Assembly (NCBI RefSeq): GCF_001043115.1
Contig: NZ_LFME01000006.1
Coordinates: forward strand, 62,001 to 126,000
Direction: 5' to 3'
DNA: 64,000 nucleotides
Origin: Xanthomonas sp. NCPPB 1128
GTDB lineage: Bacteria > Pseudomonadota > Gammaproteobacteria > Xanthomonadales > Xanthomonadaceae
Position 1 is the first letter of the stretch, and each line of letters opens with the position of its first letter. Shown here piece by piece: positions 36,190-45,197 of this stretch. Position numbers and translations under genes: made by a program. The notes beneath the pieces were generated by a model, which worked only from the letters and a program-made list of their open reading frames with translations, was not told the origin of the DNA and made no database searches.

Positions 36190-36489
36190 ATGGCGTTGAC
36201 CAAAGCGGAAATGGCCGAGCGGTTGTTCGACGAAGTCGGGCTGAACAAGCGCGAAGCCAAGGAATTCGTCGATGCGTTCTTCGACGTGCTGCGCGATGCG
36301 CTCGAGCAGGGGCGTCAGGTGAAGCTGTCCGGTTTCGGCAACTTCGACCTGCGCCGTAAGAACCAACGGCCCGGCCGCAATCCCAAGACCGGCGAAGAGA
36401 TCCCGATTTCGGCGCGGACGGTGGTGACCTTCCGTCCTGGACAGAAGCTCAAGGAGCGAGTGGAGGCATATGCTGGACCCGGGCAGTAA
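36190..36489 (+). CDS. ihfA: Integration host factor alpha subunit
   Basis: DNA-bending protein of 99 residues, half of the IHF heterodimer. It contains [28 protein letters not shown] at the N-terminus and the DNA-clamp arm with [21 protein letters not shown]. The pheT-ihfA order is the enterobacterial and xanthomonad norm. The last 20 bases overlap the next gene, so the two are likely translationally coupled. Confidence 0.96.
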   Translation: MALTKAEMAERLFDEVGLNKREAKEFVDAFFDVLRDALEQGRQVKLSGFGNFDLRRKNQRPGRNPKTGEEIPISARTVVTFRPGQKLKERVEAYAGPGQ

Positions 36490-36826
36490 CCGCGAACTTC
36501 CGCCGATTCCGGCCAAGCGCTACTTCACCATCGGTGAGGTCAGCGAGCTGTGCGACGTCAAGCCGCACGTGCTGCGCTACTGGGAGACCGAGTTCCCCAG
36601 CCTGGAACCGGTCAAGCGGCGCGGCAACCGCCGCTACTACCAGCGCCACGACGTGCTGATGGTGCGGCAGATCCGCAGCCTGCTGTACGAACAGGGCTAT
36701 ACCATCGGCGGCGCACGCGTGCGCCTGGACGGCGAGGGTGCCCGCCAGGAATCGGCGCTGAGCAACCAGATCATCAAGCAGGTGCGGCAGGAGCTGGAAG
36801 AAGTCCTGCAGTTGCTGCGGCGCTGA
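36470..36826 (+). CDS. MerR-family transcriptional regulator
   Basis: Small regulator of 118 residues. Winged HTH at about 14-80: [43 protein letters not shown], the MerR signature. There is no metal-binding cysteine set and no effector domain, only a short helical tail ([12 protein letters not shown]) for dimerisation. It starts 20 bases inside ihfA and is conserved at this place in relatives; its targets cannot be read from the sequence. Confidence 0.93.
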   Translation: MLDPGSNRELPPIPAKRYFTIGEVSELCDVKPHVLRYWETEFPSLEPVKRRGNRRYYQRHDVLMVRQIRSLLYEQGYTIGGARVRLDGEGARQESALSNQIIKQVRQELEEVLQLLRR

Positions 36827-36873
36827 GCCGCCGCGGCGCTAGCGGACGCTAGGAATGGCCGCGGCAAACCCGC

Positions 36874-36879
36874 TATAAT
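36874..36879 (+). promoter_or_regulatory. -10 box for the tRNA-Pro gene
   Basis: A perfect TATAAT at 36874-36879, 52 bases before the tRNA; the expected -35 position (around 36851-36856) shows no good match. GC-rich sequence between it and the tRNA resembles a stringent-type discriminator. Confidence 0.6.
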
Positions 36880-36930
36880 CGCCAGCTCGCCGAAAGGCGG
36901 GCCCGCCATGACGGCGGAGACGCAACACAC

Positions 36931-37007
36931 CGGGGTATAGCGCAGCCTGGTAGCGCACTAGTCTGGGGGACTAGTGGTCGTCGGTTCGAATCCGGCTACC
37001 CCGACCA
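36931..37007 (+). tRNA. tRNA-Pro (anticodon GGG)
   Basis: A 77-base cloverleaf: acceptor CGGGGTA / TACCCCG, D arm GCGC-AGCCTGGTA-GCGC, anticodon stem CTAGT / ACTAG with loop CTGGGGG giving anticodon GGG, T arm with GGTTCGAATCC, and an encoded CCA at 37005-37007. It reads CCC proline codons. It separates the translation block from the gum cluster and is a potential integration target, but no flanking duplicate of its 3' end was seen in the window. Confidence 0.97.
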
Positions 37008-37016
37008 TCTTTCGAA

Positions 37017-37044
37017 GGCCCATGCCCACGACATGGGCCTTTTT
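37017..37044 (+). terminator. Rho-independent terminator after tRNA-Pro
   Basis: Stem GGCCCATG (37017-37024) / CATGGGCC (37032-37039), seven-base loop, followed by TTTTT (37040-37044). Ten bases beyond the tRNA 3' end. Confidence 0.92.
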
Positions 37045-37574
37045 GTTTGGACGCGGGGGCTGACTGGCGGGCACCGGGAACGTGCCTTCTGAGCGTTCAG
37101 CGCGCATGCCGGCTGAGTGTCGGGGTCGCCACACAGGGCGATCTGTAACGCCGTGAGGGACGGCGGGCACATGCCGTAGACAAAAAGCGCGGGAGTGCGC
37201 CATTTCAGCGCGGCGTTGTCGCCCAGCCGAATCGGAAAGCCCCGCGAGAACTGGGAGCGATGCAGCGTCAATGCATTGACATTGGTCACGTTAACACCAC
37301 GTCGATGGAACGTTCACTGGCCCTTGCTACGCTGAATCGCCGGACATGTAGTTGAACCCTCCCGTTACTGCGTCAAAAAAATGTCGGGTAACGCCTTGGT
37401 GACGGCAGATGCCTGTGCCATAGTGCGTTGCAACACGAAGCTTCGCTGTTGGCCAGGGCCGTTCGTCCTAGGCAGGAATTGACACCGTAATCATCCCCGG
37501 CCGGGACGGAACCCTGGCCGGCTGGACGAGTGCGGCGCTTCGAAAACCATCGACAGAGGGCATCAGCATCGCGC
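37045..37574 (+). other. Upstream regulatory region of the gum operon
   Basis: 530 bases without a gene between the tRNA terminator and gumB. It should hold the main gum promoter. Candidate elements: TTGACA at 37276-37281 and again at 37479-37484, neither with a good -10 at 16-18 bases; a perfect 14-bp palindrome at 37267-37280; and a CGTTAC / GTAACG dyad (37363-37368, 37388-37393) flanking an A run. I found no clear TGTGA-N6-TCACA Clp/CRP box. Open frames on the minus strand here look spurious. Confidence 0.5.
37267..37280. promoter_or_regulatory. Perfect 14-bp palindrome upstream of gumB
   Basis: GTCAATGCATTGAC is fully self-complementary and overlaps a TTGACA hexamer, 295 bases before gumB. 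A dimeric regulator bound here would cover the -35 element. No regulator is assigned. Confidence 0.45.
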
Positions 37575-38267
37575 ATGGGTAAACTTTCCGTGACCTTCCA
37601 TTGGGCGCTGGCCCTTTTCTGCCTGGCGCTGCTGTCGGCATGCAACAGCGGGCCGGCGATGCGGTCGGACCTGCCGCCGGGCGATCCGCTTGCCGCGTCC
37701 ATGGGCAAGCCGGAATACCTGCTCGGCCCGGGCGACCTGCTCACGGTCAAGGTGTTCCAGGTCGACGATCTGGAGCGCCAGGTGCGGGTCGACAACGAGG
37801 GCCGCATCTCGCTGCCGCTGATCGGTGACGTCAAGGCCGCCGGCTCCAGCGTCAACGCCCTGCAGAAGGAGATCGCCGATCGTTACCGCAACGGCTATCT
37901 GCAGAATCCGCAGGTGTCGGTGCTGGTCGATGAGTTCACCGGCAATCGGGTCACGGTTACCGGCGCGGTCAGCGAGCCGGGCATCTATCCCATCCAGGGC
38001 TCCGCGCTGACCCTGCAGCAGGCGTTGTCGCTGGGCAAGGGCGTCAGCGACGTGGCCAGCCGCGGCAACGTGGTGGTGTTCCGTACCGTCGGCGGGCAGA
38101 AGATGCTGGCCCGTTTCGATCTGCGCGATATCCAGAAGGGCGCCGCGCCCGATCCGGCGATCTACGGCGGCGACATCGTGGTGGTGTACCGCTCCGATGC
38201 GCTGGTGTTGCTGCGTACCGTGGTGCAACTGACCCCGTTCGTGATGGTCTGGAGGGCCTACCGATGA
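37575..38267 (+). CDS. gumB: Outer-membrane polysaccharide export lipoprotein GumB
   Basis: Wza-like OPX protein of 230 residues that forms the outer-membrane exit for xanthan together with GumC. The signal peptide ends in lipobox LLSAC (cysteine 23). Poly-export domain LGPGDLLTVKVFQVDDLERQ (about 51-70), then SLBB-type repeats (VTVTGAVSEPGIYPIQG). ATG 37575 is chosen over GTG 37530 because the shorter form starts directly with the signal peptide. It ends within the start of gumC (ATGA overlap). Confidence 0.95.
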   Translation: MGKLSVTFHWALALFCLALLSACNSGPAMRSDLPPGDPLAASMGKPEYLLGPGDLLTVKVFQVDDLERQVRVDNEGRISLPLIGDVKAAGSSVNALQKEIADRYRNGYLQNPQVSVLVDEFTGNRVTVTGAVSEPGIYPIQGSALTLQQALSLGKGVSDVASRGNVVVFRTVGGQKMLARFDLRDIQKGAAPDPAIYGGDIVVVYRSDALVLLRTVVQLTPFVMVWRAYR

Positions 38268-39700
38268 GCGCCTCCACCTTGCCTCCCGCCTCCGCGCCGC
38301 GTCCGCGCACCGCGCCGGCGCCACTGAGCCCGGCCGACATCGGCCTGCTGGATTACTGGAATGCGCTGTACCGCCAGCGTTGGCTGATCGTCGGCATCAC
38401 TGCTGCGGTGGTGCTGCTGGCGCTGCTGGCGATGCTGCTGATGACGCCCAAGTACCGCGCCACCAGCGTGCTGCAGATCGAGCGCGAATCGCTCAACGTC
38501 GCCAACGTCGCCAACCTGATGCCGGTGGAATCGCCGCAGGATCGCGACTTCTACCAGACCCAGTACGAGCTGCTCGGCAGCCGTTCGCTGGCGCGGCAGG
38601 TGATCCGCGAGGCCAAGCTGACTGAGGCGGCGGCGTTCAAGCCGCTGGTCGACGAAGCCTTGGAGAAGCTGCAGGACAACGGCGACGGGCGGGCGCCGAC
38701 GCCGCAGGCGCGCGCCGCGGCGGCAGAGAATGCGCTGGTCGGCCCGGTGTTGGATGCGTTGACCATCGAGCCGGTCCGCGATTCGCGCCTGGTGCGGATC
38801 AATTTCGATTCGCCCGATCGCGTGCTGGCCACGCGCGTGGCCAACACCTACGCCAAGATGTTCATCGCCTCGACCCAGGAGCGCCGCCTGCAGGCGTCCT
38901 CGTTCGCCGCGCGTTACCTGTCCGAACGCCTGGCGCAACTGCGCGACAAGGTCGAGGAGTCGGAGAAGAACGCGGTCGACTATTCCAGCCAGGAACAGAT
39001 CGTGTCGATGGGCGAGGACAAGCCTTCCCTGCCGACGCAGAACATGAGCGAGCTGAATGTGCGCCTGGCCGCGGCGCAGGATGCGCGGATCAAGGCGGAG
39101 GCGGCCTGGCGCCAGGCCGGCATCGGCGACGGCATGGGCCTGCCGCAGGTGGTCAGCAGTCCGCTGATCCAGAGCCTGCGCACCGAACAGGCCAAGCTGA
39201 CCGCCGACTACCAGCAGAAGCTGGCCACGTTCCAGCCCGGCTACCCGGAAATGCAGCGGCTGCAGAACCAGATCGCCGAGACCAAGCGGCAGATCGCCAA
39301 CGAGATCGCCAATATCCGCAGCGCGCTGAAGAACGACTACGAGGCGGCGCGGCAGCAGGAGACCCTGCTCAGCGACCGCATCGCGGCCCTGAAGAACGAC
39401 GAACTGGACCTGCAGACCCGCAGCATCCGCTACACCATGCTGCGCCGCGAGGCCGATACCAACCGCCAGCTCTACGACGCGCTGCTGCAGCGCTACAAGG
39501 AGATCGGCGTGGTCGGCAACGTGGGCACCAACAACATTTCGATCGTCGACCGCGCCGATGTGCCGGGCAAGCCGAGCTCGCCGAAGAAGCTGCTCGGCCT
39601 GGCGCTGGCCTTCGTGTTCGGCCTGTTCCTGGCGGTGGCGGTGGCGCTGGTGCGCTACTTCATCCGCGAGGCCGAAGCCGCGGCGGCGGCATCGGCGTGA
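38264..39700 (+). CDS. gumC: Polysaccharide co-polymerase GumC
   Basis: Inner-membrane chain-length/export protein of 478 residues. Wzz domain with the first membrane helix at about 42-62 (WLIVGITAAVVLLALLAMLL), a long periplasmic coiled-coil region (about 200-380) and a second helix near 445-466 preceded by the proline-rich PGKPSSPKKLLGL motif. There is no C-terminal tyrosine-kinase domain, as expected for GumC. Starts four bases before the end of gumB. A 309-base gap follows before gumD. Confidence 0.95.
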   Translation: MSASTLPPASAPRPRTAPAPLSPADIGLLDYWNALYRQRWLIVGITAAVVLLALLAMLLMTPKYRATSVLQIERESLNVANVANLMPVESPQDRDFYQTQYELLGSRSLARQVIREAKLTEAAAFKPLVDEALEKLQDNGDGRAPTPQARAAAAENALVGPVLDALTIEPVRDSRLVRINFDSPDRVLATRVANTYAKMFIASTQERRLQASSFAARYLSERLAQLRDKVEESEKNAVDYSSQEQIVSMGEDKPSLPTQNMSELNVRLAAAQDARIKAEAAWRQAGIGDGMGLPQVVSSPLIQSLRTEQAKLTADYQQKLATFQPGYPEMQRLQNQIAETKRQIANEIANIRSALKNDYEAARQQETLLSDRIAALKNDELDLQTRSIRYTMLRREADTNRQLYDALLQRYKEIGVVGNVGTNNISIVDRADVPGKPSSPKKLLGLALAFVFGLFLAVAVALVRYFIREAEAAAAASA

Positions 39701-40009
39701 TGTCGCGGTGTCATGGCGCGCCGCACCGCGCGAGGCGCGGGTGCGTGCCGCACCGCACACAACGGCATCGGTTCGACGCACAGTCTTCAGTGAGGTGATA
39801 CGTGGTTCAGCTAGGCAATGAGGTGCTCCATTATTTTCCAGCGCGGTTGTACGAAGACGTTGTTCTGTTGAAGTAATCACGGGCTGCCGTGGACCTGGGG
39901 TCGGCGAGGGAGGCGCCGCAGCGGTCCACAGGCAGGCGAAATCGAGGCCCGGCGGCGTCGCATGTTCCCCCGCATGCCGACCGACCGGGTTTGGATAGGA
40001 ATCCCGATC
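39701..40009 (+). other. gumC-gumD intergenic region
   Basis: 309 bases, unusually long inside an otherwise tightly packed operon. The middle (about 39780-39880) is less GC-rich than its surroundings and contains a 24-codon frame with a good ribosome binding site (separate entry). An internal promoter for gumD onward could lie here, but no convincing -35/-10 pair was found. Confidence 0.45.
39802..39876 (+). CDS. Candidate 24-residue small protein in the gum operon
   Basis: GTG at 39802 is preceded by GAGGTGA (39792-39798) with only three bases between, and the frame runs 24 codons to TAA at 39874-39876. The peptide starts VVQLGNEVLHYFPARLYE and ends DVVLLK; it is mixed hydrophobic and charged and resembles no family I know. 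Spacing of the Shine-Dalgarno is a little short. It could be a real small protein, a leader peptide affecting gumD-onward expression, or chance. Confidence 0.35.
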   Translation: MVQLGNEVLHYFPARLYEDVVLLK

Positions 40010-41470
40010 ATGCTTTTGGCAGACCTGAGTAGCGCCACCTATACGACCTCCTCGCCGCGCATGTTGTCCAAGTACGCGGCCGCGGCAGACATCCTGTTGC
40101 GCGTGTCCGACCTGACCGTCATGGTCGGCGGCGCGTTGCTCACCCACCGGTTGCTGTTCGGCACCTGGATGCCGGAACCGGCCTACCGGGTGGCGATCGG
40201 CACCACCCTGCTGTACGCGGTGATCTGCTTCGCGCTGTTCCCGCTGTACCGCAGTTGGCGCGGGCGTGGCCTGCTGCGCGAGATGATGGTGTTGAGCCTG
40301 GCCTGTGGCGGCGTGTTCGCCCTGTTCGCCATGCATGCCTTCGTGGTGCAGTTCGGCCAGCAGGTCTCGCGCCTGTGGATCGGCACCTGGTTCGTCACCA
40401 GCCTGGGAACGCTGCTGCTGTCGCGCACGCTGGTACGTGGCGTGCTCAACCGGCTGCGCTCGGAAGGCGTGGACGTGCAGCGCGTGGTCGTGGTTGGCCT
40501 GCGCCATCCGGTGGTGAAGATCCACAACTACCTGAGCCGCAATCCCTGGGTGGGCATGCAGGTGGTGGGCTACTTCAGCAGCGACTACGACCTGTCCGTG
40601 GCCGACCATCCGCAGAAGCTGCAGTGCCTGGGCGAGGGCACCGCCGACGCGCTGATCGACTACCTCGACGACCACCAGGTCGAGCAGGTGTGGATCTCGC
40701 TGCCGCTGGGCGAGCGCGACCACATCAAGCAGCTGCTGCAGCGCATGGACCGCTATCCGATCCAGGTCAGGCTCATCCCGGACCTGTTCGACTTCGGCAT
40801 GCTCAACCAGTCCGGCGACCAGATCGGCAACGTGCCGGTGATCAACCTGCGCCAGGGCGGCGTGGACCGCAACACCTACTTCGTGGTCGCCAAGGCGCTG
40901 CAGGACAAGCTGGTGGCGCTGGCAGCGCTGGCCGTGCTGTGGCCGCTGATGCTGGCGATCGCGGTGGGCGTGAAGCTGAGCTCGCCGGGCCCGGTGTTCT
41001 TCCGCCAGCGCCGCCATGGCCTGGGCGGGCGCGAGTTCTACATGTACAAGTTCCGCTCCATGCGTGTGCAGCAGGAGCCCAGCGACGTGGTGGTGCAGGC
41101 CACGCGCGGCGACAGCCGGGTGACCCGCTTCGGCGCGTTCCTGCGCCGCACCAGCCTGGACGAGCTGCCGCAGCTGTTCAACGTGCTCGGCGGCAGCATG
41201 TCGGTGGTGGGGCCGCGTCCGCACGCGGCGCAGCACAACACCCACTACGAGAAGCTGATCCACCATTACATGCAGCGGCACTACGTCAAGCCGGGCATTA
41301 CCGGCTGGGCGCAGGTCAACGGCTTCCGCGGCGAGACGCCGGAACTGCGCACGATGAAGAAGCGCATCCAGTACGACCTGGACTACATCCGCCGCTGGTC
41401 GTTGTGGCTGGACACGCGGATCATCGTGCTGACCGCGTTCAAGGTGCTTGGGCAGAAGACCGCCTACTGA
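40010..41470 (+). CDS. gumD: Undecaprenyl-phosphate glucose phosphotransferase GumD
   Basis: Starts xanthan repeat-unit assembly by moving glucose-1-phosphate from UDP-glucose to undecaprenyl phosphate. 486 residues from ATG 40010 ([17 protein letters not shown]), chosen because it matches the known GumD N-terminus and has AGGA upstream; a longer frame begins at 39962. Five membrane segments (four in the first 130 residues and one near 300-320), then the bacterial sugar transferase domain with [38 protein letters not shown] and [12 protein letters not shown]. Next gene follows after 178 bases. Confidence 0.96.
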   Translation: MLLADLSSATYTTSSPRMLSKYAAAADILLRVSDLTVMVGGALLTHRLLFGTWMPEPAYRVAIGTTLLYAVICFALFPLYRSWRGRGLLREMMVLSLACGGVFALFAMHAFVVQFGQQVSRLWIGTWFVTSLGTLLLSRTLVRGVLNRLRSEGVDVQRVVVVGLRHPVVKIHNYLSRNPWVGMQVVGYFSSDYDLSVADHPQKLQCLGEGTADALIDYLDDHQVEQVWISLPLGERDHIKQLLQRMDRYPIQVRLIPDLFDFGMLNQSGDQIGNVPVINLRQGGVDRNTYFVVAKALQDKLVALAALAVLWPLMLAIAVGVKLSSPGPVFFRQRRHGLGGREFYMYKFRSMRVQQEPSDVVVQATRGDSRVTRFGAFLRRTSLDELPQLFNVLGGSMSVVGPRPHAAQHNTHYEKLIHHYMQRHYVKPGITGWAQVNGFRGETPELRTMKKRIQYDLDYIRRWSLWLDTRIIVLTAFKVLGQKTAY

Positions 41471-41648
41471 TGCGCCCGATGCGTCTTCTTCCCGCCGACC
41501 GTGAACAGCGCCGGCGTCGCTTCCGCGTCGCCGTCGTTCCCGTCCTGCCTGCGCCGAACGGCGTGGCGCGCGACACGTTGCTGCCGCACGTGACGGCAGC
41601 GCATCGCCGCGTTGGCGTGCAACGCGGCGCCGCCGCAGCGAGGTGCGC

Positions 41649-42926
41649 ATGCTGAGCGTGCCGGACATGCCGCTGCGCGAGCAGCGCCGCAACCTGCTGA
41701 TCGAACTGGTGCTGCTGTTCGCGGTCGGCTACAACTTCGTGCTGGCGGTGATCAACGCAAAAGTGTTCCGGGTCAGCCCGGCGATGACCTATGCGGTGGA
41801 GCTGGCGGTGTACGCCGCCTGCTTCCTGCTCGGCCTGCGCGCGCTGGACCGCAAGCGCATGGCGATGGTGTTCACCGGCATCGCGCTGCTGGCGCTGCTG
41901 ATGCTGGTGCGGCTGTTCATGGCGTGGACGCTGGATCCGAAGTTCTTCCGCGATGCGCTGATTCCGTTCGCCTTCCTGCTGCTGGGCGCGGCCTACACCG
42001 GCTCGCTGCCGCGCATGTTCGTGCGCATGGCGCTGCTGGTCTCGCTGGTGGCGGTGTTCGAACTGGCGCTGCCCAAGGTCTACGGCGACGTGGTCAACCC
42101 CAAGAGCTATTTCGTCAACGCGCGCGGCGCCAGCGCGTCGAGCTTCTGGAACCAGGACAGCAACCTGTTCGTCAGTGCGACACGCCCGGGGGCGCGCAAC
42201 TTCCTCCCGTCCTCGAACTTGCCGCGCGCCTCCTCGGTGTTCATCGAGCCGGTGACGATGGGCAACTTCATCATCTTCTTCACCGCGATCCTGCTGACGT
42301 TCTGGCGCTGGATGCGGCCGATCGCGATCGTTGCCTCGGTGGCGATGATCGGCTTCCTGATCGTGGCCTCGGACGGGCGCCTGGCCGCCGGTACCTGCGT
42401 GATGATGGCGCTGCTGAGTCCGTTGCTGCTGCGCATGGACCAGCGCCTGGGCTTCTTGATCTTCTTCGCGGTGATGGGCGGAGCGTGGCTGCTGGTGTGG
42501 GCCTCCGGCATCCAGAGCTATGAGGACACCACGCTGGGGCGGGTGTTCTTCACCGTCGATTCGATCCGCAGGATGAGCGCCGATGCGTGGATGGGGCTGG
42601 ACGTGGACCAGCCGTACCGCTACTTCGACAGCGGCATCGCCTACTTCATCTCCTCGCAGTCGGTGCTGCTAGTGCTGGCGTTCCTGCTGGCGTACTCGTT
42701 CGCGATGCTGATGCGCACCATCGAAGGGCAGTTGTTCAAGAACCTGCTGATCTTCGCCTTCTCGCTGAGCCTGCTGGTCTCCAACGGCTATTTCTCGATC
42801 AAGACCGCGGCGCTGTGGTGGTTCGTGTGCGGGTGCCTGTGGCAGATGGCGCCGCGCCTGCGCGATGCGTCCGCGCTGCCTGCGGGGCCGGGCCCGGTCT
42901 CGCGGATTCCGGCGGTGCCGGCATGA
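41649..42926 (+). CDS. gumE: Xanthan polymerase GumE
   Basis: Wzy-like polymerase that links lipid-bound pentasaccharides in the periplasm. 425 residues from ATG 41649 with AGG just upstream (GTG 41643 would add two residues). About 10-12 hydrophobic segments cover the chain, with a large periplasmic loop around 150-190 (FWNQDSNLFVSATRPGARNF). No soluble domain. The last four bases overlap the acetyltransferase gene. Confidence 0.88.
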   Translation: MLSVPDMPLREQRRNLLIELVLLFAVGYNFVLAVINAKVFRVSPAMTYAVELAVYAACFLLGLRALDRKRMAMVFTGIALLALLMLVRLFMAWTLDPKFFRDALIPFAFLLLGAAYTGSLPRMFVRMALLVSLVAVFELALPKVYGDVVNPKSYFVNARGASASSFWNQDSNLFVSATRPGARNFLPSSNLPRASSVFIEPVTMGNFIIFFTAILLTFWRWMRPIAIVASVAMIGFLIVASDGRLAAGTCVMMALLSPLLLRMDQRLGFLIFFAVMGGAWLLVWASGIQSYEDTTLGRVFFTVDSIRRMSADAWMGLDVDQPYRYFDSGIAYFISSQSVLLVLAFLLAYSFAMLMRTIEGQLFKNLLIFAFSLSLLVSNGYFSIKTAALWWFVCGCLWQMAPRLRDASALPAGPGPVSRIPAVPA

Positions 42927-44020
42927 GTGCGCCCGCCACGGCCGTCTCCGCATCCGTGCCCGCGCAGGGCCGCACCGCGCGAGCGAGCGCGGTGCGCGAC
43001 ATGCGCATCGATGCGGCCAAGGCGATCGCGATCCTGCTGGTGGTGTTCGGGCATGCCAAGGGCATTCCGCACGCCTACGTGATCCTGGCCTACAGCTTCC
43101 ACGTGCCGATGTTCTTCCTGTTGTCGGGCTGGGTCGGCGAGGCCTTCGGCAACCGCCCGCTGACCCTGGCCACGGTCGGCAAGCTGGCGCGCAGCCTGTT
43201 GCTGCCGTACGTGGCGTTCTTCTTCGTCGCCTACGCGTACTGGATGCTGACCCGGCATATCGGCAGCAAGGCGCAACTGTGGGGCGACCGGCCGTGGTGG
43301 GAGCCGCTGCTGGGCCTGGCCAGCGGCATCGGGCCCAAGCTCTACGTGATGCCTGCGCTGTGGTTCCTGCCGGCGCTGTTCGTGACCACGCTGGCCTATC
43401 TGGCGCTGCGCCGGACGCTGTCGTTGCCGGTGCTGGCCGGGCTTTCGTTGCCGCTGGCCTGGGGCTGGGCGTGCTGGTTCCCGGGGCAGGACATGCGCCT
43501 GCCGTTCTCGCTGGACGTGCTGCCGGTGGCGTTGTGCTTCTTCGCGATCGGCGCGCTCGCCGCGACGCGGGCGCAGTGGTGGCCTGCACGGCCGGCCGGC
43601 AATGCGCTGGCGGCGGTGCTGCTGGGCGCGGCCTGGTTCGCGATCGCCTGGCACAACGGCCGCGTGGACGTGAACATGCTCAAGTTCGGCGATTCCCCGC
43701 TGGGGTTCCTCGCCGCCAGCCTGCTCGGCAGCGCCATGGCCTTGTGCGTCGCCGGGCTGGTGCGGCACTGGGGCTGGCTGCAGTGGATCGGGCGCAACAC
43801 CCTGCTGATCCTGTGCACGCACACCTTGCTGTTCTCGGTGATGGCCGGCGTCGCCGCCCGCACCGGCCTGGTCCGCGGCGATGCCTGGGGACCGGCCTGG
43901 GCGGTGTCGGTGAGTGTGCTGGCGGTACTGGCCAGCGTGCCGATCCGCGCGGTGCTGGTGCGGGTCGCGCCGTGGATGATCGGCGTGCGCCGCAGTGCGG
44001 TCGCGGGAGCGACGGCATGA
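42923..44020 (+). CDS. gumF: Acyltransferase GumF (xanthan acetyltransferase)
   Basis: Acyltransferase-3 family membrane protein, 365 residues, adding O-acetyl to a mannose of the repeat unit. MRIDAAKAIAILLVVFGHAKG (about 26-46) carries the family histidine, and RLPFSLDVLPVALCFFAIG is typical of the internal core; about ten hydrophobic helices. X. campestris has two related genes here, gumF (internal mannose) and gumG (external mannose); only one is present, so it might be orthologous to either, though its position next to gumE favours gumF. Stop overlaps a 16-codon frame that runs to gumH. Confidence 0.88.
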   Translation: MSAPATAVSASVPAQGRTARASAVRDMRIDAAKAIAILLVVFGHAKGIPHAYVILAYSFHVPMFFLLSGWVGEAFGNRPLTLATVGKLARSLLLPYVAFFFVAYAYWMLTRHIGSKAQLWGDRPWWEPLLGLASGIGPKLYVMPALWFLPALFVTTLAYLALRRTLSLPVLAGLSLPLAWGWACWFPGQDMRLPFSLDVLPVALCFFAIGALAATRAQWWPARPAGNALAAVLLGAAWFAIAWHNGRVDVNMLKFGDSPLGFLAASLLGSAMALCVAGLVRHWGWLQWIGRNTLLILCTHTLLFSVMAGVAARTGLVRGDAWGPAWAVSVSVLAVLASVPIRAVLVRVAPWMIGVRRSAVAGATA

Positions 44021-44067
44021 CGGCGGCGCTGCGGGCCGCGCACGGGCGCGATGGAGGCCGGGCATGA
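44017..44067 (+). other. 16-codon bridging frame between gumF and gumH
   Basis: ATG 44017 overlaps the gumF stop (ATGA) and the frame, MTAALRAAHGRDGGRA, stops at 44065-44067 overlapping the gumH start (ATGA). It occupies exactly the place where gumG lies in X. campestris. It may serve only to carry ribosomes from gumF to gumH by coupled re-initiation, or be a remnant; a functional peptide is not claimed. Confidence 0.4.
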
Positions 44068-45197
44068 AGGTGGTGCATGTGGTGCGCCAGTTCCATCCGT
44101 CGGTGGGCGGCATGGAGGAGGTGGTGCTGAACATCGCGCGCCGCCATCTGCAGCAGGGCCGCGACCAGGTCGAGGTGGTGAGCCTGGACCGGGTGTTCAC
44201 CGATCCGCAGCAGCGCCTGGCACCGCGCGACAGCCACCAGGGCGTGCCGATCGTGCGCTTGCCGTACCGCGGCTCCTCGCGCTATCCGCTGGCGCCGTCG
44301 GTGCTGGCGGCGGTGCGCGGCGCCGATCTGCTGCACGTGCACGGCATCGACTTCTTCTACGACTTCCTGGCCCTGACCCGGCCGCTGCACCGTGTGCCGA
44401 TGATCGTGTCCACCCATGGCGGTTTCTTCCATACCACCTATGCCTCGCGCCTGAAGATGCTCTGGTTCAAGACCCTCACCCGCGCCTCGGCACTCGCCTA
44501 CGCGCGGGTGGTGGCGACCAGCGAGAACGACGGCCAACTGTTCTCGCAGGTGGTCGCGCCGCAGCGGCTGCGGGTGATCGAGAACGGTGTGGACGTGGAC
44601 AAGTTCGCCGGGCAGGGCAGTGCTGCGCCGGGGCGCACGCTGATCTACTTCGGGCGCTGGTCGGTCAACAAGGGCCTGCTGGAGACGTTGGACCTTTTGC
44701 GCGCGCTGACCGCGCAGGATCCGGCCTGGCAGCTGATCGTGGCCGGGCGCGAATACGACTTCAGCGTGGCCGACCTGCAGCAGGCGATCGCCGAGCGCGG
44801 CCTGCAGCAGCGGGTGCGCCTGCAGGTGGCGCCGACCCAGGCGCAACTGGCGCAGCTGCTCGGCAGCGCGCAGTACTTCGTGTGCCTGTCGCGGCACGAG
44901 GGCTTCGGTCTGGCCGCGGTGGAAGCGATGAGCGCGGGGCTGCTGCCGATCCTCAGCGACATCCCGCCGTTCGCGCGCCTGCACCGCGAGTCGGGGCAGG
45001 GCGTGCTGGTCGACCCGGCCGATGCGCAGGCGGCCGCGGCCACGGTGCGTGCCTTCGCCGCCGGCACCGATGCGGACTTTGCCGCGCAGCGCGCAGCGGC
45101 GATGGCCTACGCGCATCGCTACGACTGGGACCGCGTGGTCGGCGCCTACCTGGACGAATACCGCCTGGCGCTGGGCGGCGCGGAGGGCGGCCGATGA
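44064..45197 (+). CDS. gumH: GDP-mannose mannosyltransferase GumH
   Basis: Adds the internal alpha-1,3-mannose to cellobiosyl-PP-polyprenol at the cytoplasmic membrane face. 377 residues, GT4 family: N-terminal Rossmann domain MKVVHVVRQFHPSVGGMEEV and the EX7E motif E279-E287 in SRHEGFGLAAVEAMSAG. Length matches GumH (about 380). Overlaps gumI by four bases. Confidence 0.94.
   Translation: MKVVHVVRQFHPSVGGMEEVVLNIARRHLQQGRDQVEVVSLDRVFTDPQQRLAPRDSHQGVPIVRLPYRGSSRYPLAPSVLAAVRGADLLHVHGIDFFYDFLALTRPLHRVPMIVSTHGGFFHTTYASRLKMLWFKTLTRASALAYARVVATSENDGQLFSQVVAPQRLRVIENGVDVDKFAGQGSAAPGRTLIYFGRWSVNKGLLETLDLLRALTAQDPAWQLIVAGREYDFSVADLQQAIAERGLQQRVRLQVAPTQAQLAQLLGSAQYFVCLSRHEGFGLAAVEAMSAGLLPILSDIPPFARLHRESGQGVLVDPADAQAAAATVRAFAAGTDADFAAQRAAAMAYAHRYDWDRVVGAYLDEYRLALGGAEGGR

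Noticed and set aside
33979-36489. An 836-codon frame in another phase of pheT running into ihfA
   Set aside because: Only the last 99 codons (ihfA) are real; the rest is an out-of-phase reading of pheT.
36931-37007. tRNA-Pro as an integration site of a genomic island carrying the gum genes
   Set aside because: No integrase, no direct repeat of the tRNA 3' end and no composition change was seen; the gum cluster next to this tRNA is the normal Xanthomonas arrangement.
41470-41655. A 61-codon frame starting on the gumD stop codon
   Set aside because: Arginine-rich with no family features and it ends just inside gumE; the coupling geometry is suggestive but composition looks random.
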